Assembly (NCBI GenBank): GCA_041612095.1
Contig: JBFJJW010000107.1
Coordinates: 1 to 10,987 of the forward strand
From: Solimonas sp041612095
GTDB taxonomy: Bacteria; Pseudomonadota; Gammaproteobacteria; Nevskiales; Nevskiaceae
Length of the DNA stretch: 10,987 nt
Direction: 5' to 3'
Part shown: one piece after another, positions 1-6,772 of the stretch
Layout: each line of letters starts with the position of its first letter
How positions within the stretch are numbered: the first letter of the stretch is position 1
Notes under the pieces: generated by a model
The model's database searches: none
What the model was told of the DNA's origin: nothing
What the model saw: the letters and a program-made list of their open reading frames with translations, nothing else
Program-made: the position numbers and the translations under genes

Positions 1-75
1 CGGAATTGGTAGACGCACTAGTTTCAGGTACTAGCGGGTAACACCGTGGAGGTTCGAGTCCTCTTCTCGGCACCA
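1..75 (+). tRNA. tRNA-Leu (anticodon CAG), 5' end cut by window edge
   Basis: This is the 3' part of a class II tRNA. The anticodon stem CTAGT (18-22) pairs with ACTAG (30-34) and encloses the loop TTCAGGT, which places the anticodon CAG at 25-27 and reads leucine CUG codons. A long variable arm (about 35-48) is typical of tRNA-Leu. The T arm contains GGTTCGAGTCC (51-61). The acceptor 3' strand CTCGGC is followed by discriminator A and an encoded CCA at 73-75. The D-loop stretch AATTGGTAGACGC resembles Escherichia coli tRNA-Leu. About ten bases of the acceptor and D-stem 5' side lie outside the window. The gene converges on purA. Confidence 0.95.
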
Positions 76-83
76 AACAAAAG

Positions 84-105
84 ACCCGGCCCTGCCGGGT
101 TTTTT
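84..105 (+). terminator. Rho-independent terminator of tRNA-Leu, possibly bidirectional
   Basis: A 7 bp perfect stem, ACCCGGC (84-90) with GCCGGGT (94-100), encloses a 3 nt loop. It is followed on the plus strand by a run of T (101-105). It begins 8 bases after the tRNA CCA end. On the minus strand the same hairpin is followed by TCTTTTGTTT, so it may also stop transcripts from purA, whose stop codon is about 100 bp away. The second role is inferred from the T-rich tail only. Confidence 0.85.
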
Positions 106-203
106 GTTGGGCGCCGCAGGACCCGTCTAGTGTCCCACATCGCCCGAGGCCGCGCATGCGCGTCAGCCCCGGGGATACAAGCCGGCGGGAATCGGCAGGC
201 TGT

Positions 204-1496
204 TCAGTCGAATGGATTGCGCAGCACCATGGTGTGCTCGCGGTCCGGCCCGGTCGAGATAATCGCCACCTCGGCTGCCGTAACCTCTTCAATGCGCTTC
301 AGATAGCGGCGCGCTGCTTCCGGCAGATCCTCGTAGCGCTTGACGCCAAAGGTGTTTGACTTCCAGCCCGGCATATCCTCGTAGATCGGCTCCACCTTGG
401 CAAAGGCCTCAGCCCCCACCGGTGGCACCTCAACCGGCTGGCCGTCAACCTTGTAACCGGTGCAAATACGCAGGACATCCATGTCATCCAGGACATCGAG
501 CTTGGTGACGCAGAGCCCGGTGACGCTATTGTTGAAGATCGAGCGCCGAGCGGCCACGGCGTCAAACCAGCCACAGCGACGCGGCCGCTTGGTGACGGTG
601 CCGTACTCGGCACCCTTGTCGCGAATATGCTGACCCACGTCGTTATCCAGCTCGGTCGGGAACGGGCCTGAGCCCACACGTGTGGCATAGGCCTTGACGA
701 TGCCCAGGACATAGTCGAGTTCCCTCGGCCCCACCCCGGTACCTGTCGCAGCGCCGCCGGCCGTAGTGTTGGACGACGTCACATACGGATAGGTGCCATG
801 GTCGACGTCCAGCAGCGCGCCCTGAGCGCCTTCAAACAGAACGTTATCCCCACCCCGGAGGTGTACTCGCAGCAGTTCGGTGACGTCAGCCACCATCGGC
901 CGCACGATCTCGGCATAGCCCAGCAGGTCATCCAGGGTCTTCTGGAAATCCACCGGCTCTTCCTTGAAGTAGTTCTGCAGCACGAAGTTGTGATACCCGA
1001 GCAGCTCCCCGAGCTTTGCGGCGAGCAACTCGCGAGAGAACAGATCGCCGACTCGCACTGCACGCCGGGCAACCTTGTCTTCGTAGGCCGGGCCAATACC
1101 CTTGCCGGTGGTGCCGATCTTGGCATCGCCGCGTGCGCGCTCGCGCGCCTGATCCAGTTTCACGTGCACAGGCAGCACCAAGGGCGCAGCCTCGGAAATT
1201 TTCAGGCGATCACGCACCGATGCGCCGGTCGCCTCGACCTTCTCTATTTCCCTGATCAGGTCAGGCAGCGACAGCACCACGCCATTGCCGATCAGGCAGG
1301 CCACACCGGGGCGCATGATGCCGGAAGGAATCAGGTTCAGCGCAGTCTTGACCCCATTGATCACCAGCGTGTGCCCAGCATTATGGCCGCCCTGGAAGCG
1401 CACCACCGCCTGCACACGATCCGTGAGCAGGTCTACAACCTTGCCCTTGCCCTCGTCGCCCCATTGGGCGCCAATCACCACCACACTCTTACCCAT
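204..1496 (-). CDS. purA: Adenylosuccinate synthetase PurA
   Basis: This cytosolic enzyme joins IMP and aspartate using GTP to give adenylosuccinate, the first step from IMP to AMP. The 430-residue protein is the usual bacterial length. Visible motifs are the N-terminal GDEGKGK loop (13-19, with the catalytic aspartate D14), GGHNAGHT (36-43, with the catalytic histidine H42), the IMP-site segment GTTGKGIGPAYEDK (128-141), SSNTTAGG (241-248), the KRPRRCGWFD segment (303-312) and TKLD (331-334), which contacts guanine. The ATG at 1496 is supported by AGGAG seven bases upstream. It is the last minus-strand gene here, 170 bp after hisZ, and converges on tRNA-Leu. In many gammaproteobacteria purA ends this same hfq-hflX-hflKC cluster. 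No frameshift or missing residue was seen. Confidence 0.99.
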   Translation of the reverse strand: MGKSVVVIGAQWGDEGKGKVVDLLTDRVQAVVRFQGGHNAGHTLVINGVKTALNLIPSGIMRPGVACLIGNGVVLSLPDLIREIEKVEATGASVRDRLKISEAAPLVLPVHVKLDQARERARGDAKIGTTGKGIGPAYEDKVARRAVRVGDLFSRELLAAKLGELLGYHNFVLQNYFKEEPVDFQKTLDDLLGYAEIVRPMVADVTELLRVHLRGGDNVLFEGAQGALLDVDHGTYPYVTSSNTTAGGAATGTGVGPRELDYVLGIVKAYATRVGSGPFPTELDNDVGQHIRDKGAEYGTVTKRPRRCGWFDAVAARRSIFNNSVTGLCVTKLDVLDDMDVLRICTGYKVDGQPVEVPPVGAEAFAKVEPIYEDMPGWKSNTFGVKRYEDLPEAARRYLKRIEEVTAAEVAIISTGPDREHTMVLRNPFD

Positions 1497-1666
1497 GTCC
1501 CTTCTCCTGGCCCCCGGCGAGGTTAAGCCTTGGTTGACTCGTGTGCGCGGGATGCTTCCGCGCGATGACCGGCGCGCCCGCAGCAGCGCGGTTGCACCGA
1601 TCGCAATAGCAAATTAATCGTGGGCCTGTCTGCCCAGGGCCATCCACCGCAGTGCCTGCACCGGCC
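1497..1666 (-). other. 170 bp hisZ-purA intergenic region
   Basis: This gap has no convincing coding sequence. Translation of all three minus frames downstream of the hisZ stop gives nothing I recognise as the missing C-terminal part of longer HisZ proteins. I looked for -35/-10 pairs and for a clear hairpin with a U-run and found none that is convincing. A short inverted repeat, TGGGC/GCCCA, lies around 1620-1635, next to an AT-rich patch at 1610-1618. The length suggests purA may have its own promoter or leader, but this is inferred from spacing only. Confidence 0.5.
1504..1508 (-). promoter_or_regulatory. Shine-Dalgarno site of purA
   Basis: AGGAG on the minus strand, 7 bases before the purA ATG. 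This is one of the clearest ribosome binding sites in the window and fixes the purA start. Confidence 0.8.
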
Positions 1667-2653
1667 TCAACCACGTCCCAGACGCAAAAGCTCGTTGAGG
1701 TCGGCGGAAAAACCGGTTGCCGCTCGCGACACGCCGAACTCGGCGCCGACGCCGTCATAGCGGCCGCCACGCGCGATCTCGCGGCCATGATCGGCAACAA
1801 AGGCGGCAAACACCATCCCCGTCTGGTAGCGATAACCCCGCAGTTCGGCCAGATCGATATGTATCGGCATGCGTGGCATTTCAGCTCGAAGCTCGGCTAC
1901 CGTGGCCTCCAGCAGATCCAAGGCCGCAAGCACCTCGACCCCGGCACTCTTGAGCGCCGTGCGGGCGCGCGCCAGCACCGACACATCTCCATTCAGATCC
2001 ATCAACTGCGAGACCGCCTGCACGATGCGCGGCTTCAGCCCCCGCTCTCGCGCAAAATCGCTTAAATCCGGATGCGACTTGCGCTGCAGGATATCGAACA
2101 GCGATGACTCGTCGGCAGCATCAACGCCAAGCTTGGAAACCAGTGCGCGATAGATGCCGACATGTCCCAGGTCCAGGTGCACACCGCGCACACCGGCCAG
2201 CTTCAGGGTTTTCAGCATCAGGCGCAGCACCTCGAGATCAGCGGCGATGCCCGCTTCGCCAAAGATCTCGCAACCCACCTGACGCGGTGAACGCGGCCCG
2301 CCGAGACTATCCGCCTGCGCCCGCAGCACGGTACCCAGGTAGCACAGCCGCACGATCTTCTGGTCGGCATAACGGCGCACCGCAATACGCGCTGCCTGAG
2401 GCGTCATATCTGCGCGCAGGCCCAGCAGACGACCGCTGGCCGGGTCGGTCAGCTTGAACGTCTGCTGCTCTAGATCCTGCGCAGTGCCAGTCAGCAAGGC
2501 TTCAAGATGCTCGATCAGCGGGGGCAATATCAGTTCGTAGCGCTGCTTTCGATAGTGATCGAGCAGTTTGCGACGCAAGTCCTCCAGCTGCCAGGAAACC
2601 GGCGGCAGTGATTCCTCGACGCCTTCCGGCAACATCCATTTCTTTTGCGACAT
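1667..2653 (-). CDS. hisZ: ATP phosphoribosyltransferase regulatory subunit HisZ (short form)
   Basis: HisZ is a catalytically inactive relative of histidyl-tRNA synthetase. It assembles with the short form of HisG and is required for ATP phosphoribosyltransferase activity and histidine feedback in the first step of histidine synthesis. Visible family features are the N-terminal WMLPEGVEE (6-14), TFKLTDPASGR (65-75), the class II motif-2-like LRADMTPQ (79-86), DLGHVGIYR (161-169), LRGYRYQTG (271-279) and GGRYDGVG (296-303). The protein ends at residue 328, just after the ATGFSADL segment. Pseudomonad HisZ, from memory, continues for about 60 residues beyond this point, so the C-terminal extension is missing. 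The core is intact and the gene looks functional. It starts 8 bp after the DUF2065 gene, so the two are probably co-transcribed. Its presence implies a short HisG elsewhere in the genome. Confidence 0.95.
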   Translation of the reverse strand: MSQKKWMLPEGVEESLPPVSWQLEDLRRKLLDHYRKQRYELILPPLIEHLEALLTGTAQDLEQQTFKLTDPASGRLLGLRADMTPQAARIAVRRYADQKIVRLCYLGTVLRAQADSLGGPRSPRQVGCEIFGEAGIAADLEVLRLMLKTLKLAGVRGVHLDLGHVGIYRALVSKLGVDAADESSLFDILQRKSHPDLSDFARERGLKPRIVQAVSQLMDLNGDVSVLARARTALKSAGVEVLAALDLLEATVAELRAEMPRMPIHIDLAELRGYRYQTGMVFAAFVADHGREIARGGRYDGVGAEFGVSRAATGFSADLNELLRLGRG

Positions 2654-2661
2654 AAGCAGCT

Positions 2662-2853
2662 CTAAACCAACTGCAAAAGGATCAGGCCAGCGGCCATGCT
2701 GGCCACGCCCAGCAGTCGCAGTCCGCGATCAGGCATCTGCGAAACCGTCTGCAACATGCGCCGCCAATGTGACGGCGCAGCAAACGGCATCAGCCCCTCA
2801 ATCACCATGACCAATGCCAGGGCCCTCAACAGTTCGGGCCACTCCAGACTCAC
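2662..2853 (-). CDS. yjeT: DUF2065 family small inner-membrane protein (YjeT-like)
   Basis: This is a 63-residue protein of unknown function. Its sequence and its place directly after hflC match the YjeT/DUF2065 family found at this locus in many proteobacteria. Two hydrophobic segments, about residues 8-25 and 44-62, flank a short basic loop (SHWRRM, then PDRGLR), suggesting a two-pass inner-membrane protein. The start is GTG at 2853, overlapping the hflC stop by four bases (GTGA). This overlap suggests translational coupling to hflC and a role linked to the membrane HflKC complex, but no function is established here. Ribosome binding site is weak, which fits coupling. Confidence 0.9.
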   Translation of the reverse strand: MSLEWPELLRALALVMVIEGLMPFAAPSHWRRMLQTVSQMPDRGLRLLGVASMAAGLILLQLV

Positions 2854-3719
2854 TGCCCGCCAACACCCTTGAAATACTTGAACAACGGGCCGTCCGGCTC
2901 CAGCACCATGACATTGCTTTCACCGGCAAAGGCATCACGATAGACACTCAGTGAGCGGTAGAAGCTGTAGAACTCGGCGTCCTGCCCATAGGCCTTGGCG
3001 TAGATATCAGCCGACTTGGCATCACCCGCACCCTTGAACTCCTCCGCAGTCTTGTAGGCGTTGGCCAGCGTGACCTGGGCCTCCCGGTCTGCCGACGCAC
3101 GAATCTTCTCGGCCTCCTCCGCACCGCGCGCGCGCAGGTCGGACGCCACCCGGGTGCGTTCGGCCCGCATGCGGTCGTACACCGAACTGCTGACTTCCTG
3201 AGGAAGATTGATGGTCTTGATGCGCACGTCGACGATCAAGATGCCGAGATCCTTGACCTTGGAAGCGGCGTCATCTGTCAGCTCCTTGATGATCACATCG
3301 CGATCATCGGAAACCACCTGCTTGATCGTGCGCGAACCAAACTCGTCTCGCATGCCGCGATTGATGATCGACGACAATCGGTCGCGTGCAACCAGTTCCT
3401 GACCGCCGGTGGCGCGGTAGTAAGTCGCCGCGTCGGCGATGCGCCACTTGACGAAGTAATCCACCTCGACGTTCTTCTTCTCGCCCGTCAGAAAATTCTG
3501 GGTCTGGTTGTCGAGAGTCTGCGTGCGCTGATCAAACTTTCGCACGTCCTGGAAGAACGGCAGCTTCGGGTGCAAGCCCGGATCGTAATCCTGCCCGCGC
3601 AGCTCGCCGAGCTGAAACATGACCGCTGTTTCGCGTTGATCGACGATAAAGAAGGAGTTGCTGATGACCAGCACTGCGAACAACAGCAGGCCGGCCCAGA
3701 ATAGCGGTTGACTCTTCAT
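2850..3719 (-). CDS. hflC: FtsH protease modulator HflC
   Basis: HflC is a band-7/SPFH membrane protein. With HflK it forms a large periplasm-facing cage around the inner-membrane AAA protease FtsH and limits its attack on membrane proteins. The 289-residue protein has one N-terminal membrane segment (about 7-25), then the SPFH domain with IVDQRETAVMFQLGE (25-39) and PGLHPKLPF (47-55). An Ala/Glu/Arg-rich helical region (about 185-245) follows. The C-terminal SLSVYRDAF and LEPDGPLFKYFK (273-284) segments are typical of HflC. It is shorter than the E. coli protein (334 residues from memory), mainly through a shorter central region. The ATG lies 2 bp after the hflK stop, with GGAG nine bases upstream inside the hflK end. 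Confidence 0.98.
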   Translation of the reverse strand: MKSQPLFWAGLLLFAVLVISNSFFIVDQRETAVMFQLGELRGQDYDPGLHPKLPFFQDVRKFDQRTQTLDNQTQNFLTGEKKNVEVDYFVKWRIADAATYYRATGGQELVARDRLSSIINRGMRDEFGSRTIKQVVSDDRDVIIKELTDDAASKVKDLGILIVDVRIKTINLPQEVSSSVYDRMRAERTRVASDLRARGAEEAEKIRASADREAQVTLANAYKTAEEFKGAGDAKSADIYAKAYGQDAEFYSFYRSLSVYRDAFAGESNVMVLEPDGPLFKYFKGVGGQ

Positions 3720-3721
3720 GA

Positions 3722-4870
3722 TTAGCGGCTCCGCTCGCGCGTACGTGCGTTATCGGTAGATCCCGGCGCCGAGTACGGCGCCGGGCTGGGCGAAGGGGCA
3801 GTCACGTAATCACTCGCCTTCTCGCTGCTGCGCGCTCCGTTCTTGAGGATCTGATCCAGCGGCAGGTAGATCATCGGGCTGCCCTTGTCGACATCAAGCA
3901 TTACCTTGCTGGTATTGCCCAACACGGTGCTCATCGTGTCGAGGTAAAGGCGCTCGCGAGTCACCTTCGGCGCCTTGCGGTACTCACCGACCAGCTGACC
4001 AAAGCGCGATGCATCACCTTCGGCCTTTGCAATGACCTGATCCCTGTAGCCTTCGGCTTCCTGAATCAGTCGCGCGGCGGCGCCGCGGGCGCGCGGCAGG
4101 CGGTCATTGGCGTAAGCCTGAGCTTCGTTCTTCACGCGCTCCTGATCCTCGCGCGCCTTGATTGCATCTGCGAACGCAGCCTGCACCGGCTCTGGAGGTT
4201 GCGCCTGTTCGAGGTTGACCTCGGTCACGATCAGGCCGGTCTTGTAGCTGTCCAACCGATCCTGCAGCAGCTGCTTGGTGTGGTCGGCAACCTGCTGACG
4301 GCCATCCGTCAGGATGAAATCCATCAGGCTCTGGCCGACGACCTCACGCACGGCTGATTTGGTCGTCTGCCGCAGCGACATGTCCGGATCAGCCACGCTG
4401 AATACGTAGTCTTCGACTTTCGATACGCGGTACTGCACCGACAGCTCGACATCGACGATGTTCTCGTCCTTGGTCAGCATCGTCGCCCGATCACGCACAG
4501 CACGAACACCGGTAACGTTGACCAGTTCCTGCTTGTCGATCGGCCACGGCAACCGCCAGTGCAAGCCCGGTTCCGTGGTCTTGATGTACTGGCCAAACCG
4601 CAGCACGACGGCGCGCTCTTGCTCGTCAACGACGTAGAAACCCGACGCAACCCACAGCAAGGCAATGGCCCCCAGCGCCAGACCGAGAGCTCCGGCCGGC
4701 AGGCTGCCACCAAGCCCCGACCCGCCGCTGCCACCACCGCCCTTGCGCCCGCCGAAACGCGCCTTCAGCCGCTTCAGCATCTCGTCCAGATCGGGCGGAC
4801 CGCCATCACCCCGCTTGGGGCCCTGACTCCAAGGGTCGCGATTGGGGGGACCCGGTTCATTCCATGCCAT
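3722..4870 (-). CDS. hflK: FtsH protease modulator HflK
   Basis: HflK is the partner of HflC in the inner-membrane complex that encloses and regulates FtsH. The 382-residue protein starts with the family signature MAWNEPG and RDPW, then GPPDLDEMLKRL (24-35), a glycine-rich linker (about 40-55) and one membrane segment (about 58-80). The SPFH domain includes VVDEQERAVVLRFGQ (80-94) and PGLHWRLPWP (101-110). A long charged helical region covers about 230-300, and YLDTMSTVL lies at 309-317. The C-terminal tail (358-382) is Pro/Ser-rich, then Arg-rich and probably disordered. The ATG at 4870 follows an AGGA about ten bases upstream. The conserved MAWN N-terminus supports this start. A 209 bp gap separates it from hflX upstream. 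Confidence 0.98.
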   Translation of the reverse strand: MAWNEPGPPNRDPWSQGPKRGDGGPPDLDEMLKRLKARFGGRKGGGGSGGSGLGGSLPAGALGLALGAIALLWVASGFYVVDEQERAVVLRFGQYIKTTEPGLHWRLPWPIDKQELVNVTGVRAVRDRATMLTKDENIVDVELSVQYRVSKVEDYVFSVADPDMSLRQTTKSAVREVVGQSLMDFILTDGRQQVADHTKQLLQDRLDSYKTGLIVTEVNLEQAQPPEPVQAAFADAIKAREDQERVKNEAQAYANDRLPRARGAAARLIQEAEGYRDQVIAKAEGDASRFGQLVGEYRKAPKVTRERLYLDTMSTVLGNTSKVMLDVDKGSPMIYLPLDQILKNGARSSEKASDYVTAPSPSPAPYSAPGSTDNARTRERSR

Positions 4871-5079
4871 GTTTGATCATTCCTGTTGCGGAGCACATTG
4901 CCACGGTCGTAAGCCTTCAGACCGCGGTGCATCGTAGCGGTGCCGGAACCCGGCACTTCCTTACAGATTTCGTTTGCTGGCTGCTGGTCCCACGGTCAGC
5001 GCAAGCCGCGCGCCGCCCCGCCAACTTAAGAGGGTATGGGGGCCGTAACGGTCCGGAACAAGGCCGCAGCCGCCTAATT
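4871..5079 (-). other. 209 bp hflX-hflK gap without a gene
   Basis: No open frame here looks coding: the candidates on both strands run into hflK or hflX and resemble no family. It contains a perfect 7 bp hairpin (4940-4956) about 70 bases before the hflK start. At the hflX end, a 14 bp palindrome (5083-5096) overlaps the last hflX codons and is followed on the minus strand by TAAAATTA, too U-poor for a confident terminator. I saw no convincing sigma70 pair. The spacing suggests a separate promoter or processing site for hflKC, inferred from length and structure. Confidence 0.5.
4940..4956 (-). other. Hairpin in the hflK leader
   Basis: GTGCCGG (4940-4946) pairs perfectly with CCGGCAC (4950-4956) around a 3 nt loop. 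On the minus strand it is followed by CGCTACGATG, not by a T-run, so it is not a Rho-independent terminator. It could be an mRNA stability or processing element in the hflK 5' region, or an operator-like site. Its role is unknown. Confidence 0.45.
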
Positions 5080-6393
5080 TTAGGGAGCCGGCTCCCATTC
5101 CTCAATGACCCGCGGCGGCGGCGTCACTCCGGCGGCGATGCAAAGCCCCCGCAGGCGCGCGGCCGAGAGCGCCACGCGCAAGTGAAAATTGCCCTCTGCA
5201 TCAAGCGTTTCGGCTCGTACGGCGTGTTGCTCGAACAGTTGCGCGCGTAAACGCGCGGCCGAAGGTGGCAGCACCAGATCCTGCTCAGCCCACGAGGGGC
5301 GCACTCTTTCGGCGATGGCATCCCGCAGCAACTGCAGGCCGGCTCCGGTTACCGCCGACACATAGACCCGAACCGCCCGCCCCTGCTCGTCCCGTTCGAT
5401 TCTCGGTGAATCTGCCTCTTCGGCCCGCAGGTCAATTTTATTGAACACCTGCAGGCGCGGGACTTCAGAAACGCCGATCTCCTCCAGTACCGCCTCGACC
5501 TGCTGGATACGCGTCATGCGTTCAGGGTCGGCCGCATCCAGCACATGAAGCAGCAGGCTGGCCTCGTGCGCTTCCTCCAGAGTCGCGCGGAATGCCGCAA
5601 TCAGGTCGTGCGGCAAATCGCGGATAAAGCCGACGGTATCGGTCAGCAGCACCGGCTCACCAGCAGGCAGCTCAAACCGGCGTACCGTAGTGTCCAGCGT
5701 CGCAAACAGCTGGCTTGAGGCATACGTCGCATTACCAGTCAGCGCATTGAACAGCGTTGACTTTCCGGCGTTGGTATAGCCCACCAGCGAAATGGTGGGG
5801 ATATTGTTGCGTAATCGAGAAGCGCGATTCTGCTCACGGCGACCGCGCACATCCTCAAGGTGCCGCTTCAGCGTGGCGATGCGACCGCGAATCAAGCGGC
5901 GGTCGAGTTCAAGCTGAGTTTCACCCGGACCGGTCAGACCGATGCCGCCGCCGCGCTGTCGCTCGAGATGGGTCCACCCGCGAACCAGGCGTGTGGCCAT
6001 GTGCTGCAACTGCGCCAACTCGACCTGCAGCTTGCCCTCATGCGAGCGCGCCCGGCGCGCAAAGATGTGCAGGATCAGACCCGCGCGGTTCAGCACGCGC
6101 GCCTTGACCTCACGTTCCAGATTGCGTTCCTGGCTCGGCGACAGCGCGTGATTGAACAGCACGAGTTCGGCATCGGCAGCGGCAATCGCATTCGCGATCT
6201 CCTGAACCTTGCCGCTCCCGACAAACAACCCCGGGTCCGGCAAGCGACGGCTGCCGCCAATAACAGCAACCACTTCGGCACCCGCCGAGGCAGCCAGTTC
6301 AAGGAATTCCTGCCGGTCGGACTCAAAATCGCTGCCCGGAAACTCCAGGTGGACGAGTACCGCCTTCTGGCCCGTCTTGGGGCGCTCAAACAT
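5080..6393 (-). CDS. hflX: Ribosome-associated GTPase HflX
   Basis: HflX is a cytosolic TRAFAC GTPase that binds the large ribosomal subunit and splits stalled or hibernating ribosomes, notably under heat stress. The 437-residue protein has the N-terminal HflX domain with FVGSGKVQEI (57-66), LFNHALSPSQERNLE (79-93) and the glycine-rich IGLTGPGETQLELDRR (151-166). A GTPase domain follows with G1 GYTNAGKS (205-212), the FATLDTT switch (230-236), G3 DTVG (252-255), G4 NKID (318-321) and G5-like SAVTG (346-350). Length is close to that of E. coli HflX. The start gives MFERPKTG, matching the family N-terminus, although the upstream sequence has no clear Shine-Dalgarno site. It begins 38 bp after hfq and is probably read on the same transcript. 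Confidence 0.98.
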   Translation of the reverse strand: MFERPKTGQKAVLVHLEFPGSDFESDRQEFLELAASAGAEVVAVIGGSRRLPDPGLFVGSGKVQEIANAIAAADAELVLFNHALSPSQERNLEREVKARVLNRAGLILHIFARRARSHEGKLQVELAQLQHMATRLVRGWTHLERQRGGGIGLTGPGETQLELDRRLIRGRIATLKRHLEDVRGRREQNRASRLRNNIPTISLVGYTNAGKSTLFNALTGNATYASSQLFATLDTTVRRFELPAGEPVLLTDTVGFIRDLPHDLIAAFRATLEEAHEASLLLHVLDAADPERMTRIQQVEAVLEEIGVSEVPRLQVFNKIDLRAEEADSPRIERDEQGRAVRVYVSAVTGAGLQLLRDAIAERVRPSWAEQDLVLPPSAARLRAQLFEQHAVRAETLDAEGNFHLRVALSAARLRGLCIAAGVTPPPRVIEEWEPAP

Positions 6394-6431
6394 CTAGCAC
6401 GACACTAGGTGACGCCGGCAGCGAGTCCCCA

Positions 6432-6716
6432 TCAAGCGGCAGTGCTCTCCGCAGCCGCGGCACCGTCGTCTCCGTCGCCGTCGCCATCAACCACACTGCC
6501 GTCGAAGATGCGGACCGGGCGCGCAGGCACGACCGTAGAGATGGCGTGCTTGTAGACCATCTGACTGACGCTGTTGCGCAACAGCACCACAAAGGAATCA
6601 AAGGATTCGATCTGTCCCTGCAGCTTGATGCCATTCACCAGATAGATCGAAACGGGGATGCGCTCCTTGCGGAGAGCGTTCAGAAACGGTTCTTGTAGCG
6701 TATGACCTTTCGACAT
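6432..6716 (-). CDS. hfq: RNA chaperone Hfq
   Basis: Hfq is a hexameric Sm-like protein that helps small RNAs pair with mRNAs. The 94-residue protein carries Q8, F39, F42 and the YKHAISTVVP motif (55-64) of the proximal face. Y25 and the NGIKLQGQ segment (28-35) belong to the distal-side core. The rim patch reads RKER (16-19) instead of RRER. The core (about 1-70) is nearly identical to that of E. coli Hfq. The C-terminal tail (about 71-94) is short and acidic, with an Asp-Gly run (78-84) and an alanine-rich end. An AGGGA site lies seven bases before the ATG (6724-6728). The gene sits between miaA and hflX as in most gammaproteobacteria. The 57 bp gap to miaA holds a 5 bp stem (6739-6743 with 6755-6759) but no terminator. 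Confidence 0.99.
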   Translation of the reverse strand: MSKGHTLQEPFLNALRKERIPVSIYLVNGIKLQGQIESFDSFVVLLRNSVSQMVYKHAISTVVPARPVRIFDGSVVDGDGDGDDGAAAAESTAA

Positions 6717-6772
6717 CGTCGTGTCCCTTTCTTGTATGCCCGCTTCATTGCGCGGCGGGTCGCCTTATGGCG

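Noticed and set aside
151..162. Perfect 12 bp palindrome CGCGCATGCGCG downstream of purA
   Set aside because: It is made of alternating GC-rich dinucleotides expected by chance in such DNA, occurs once, and has no link to a promoter or to an element end.
798..1526. A 242-codon open frame antisense to purA on the plus strand
   Set aside because: Its translation resembles no known family, it mirrors purA codon positions, and such antisense frames are common in GC-rich genes. purA itself is unambiguous.
4774..4956. A 60-codon minus-strand frame covering the hflK leader and start
   Set aside because: It overlaps the first 97 bases of hflK out of frame and has no recognisable similarity; it is not supported as a leader peptide.
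4864..5250. A plus-strand open frame spanning the hflX-hflK gap and the hflX 3' end
   Set aside because: The composition is that of a shadow frame, no ribosome binding site or domain is visible, and half of it lies antisense to the conserved hflX C-terminus.
6377..6410. Two CTAG tetranucleotides flanking the hflX upstream region
   Set aside because: CTAG is rare in many bacteria, but a pair of 4 bp sites without further symmetry does not define a site.
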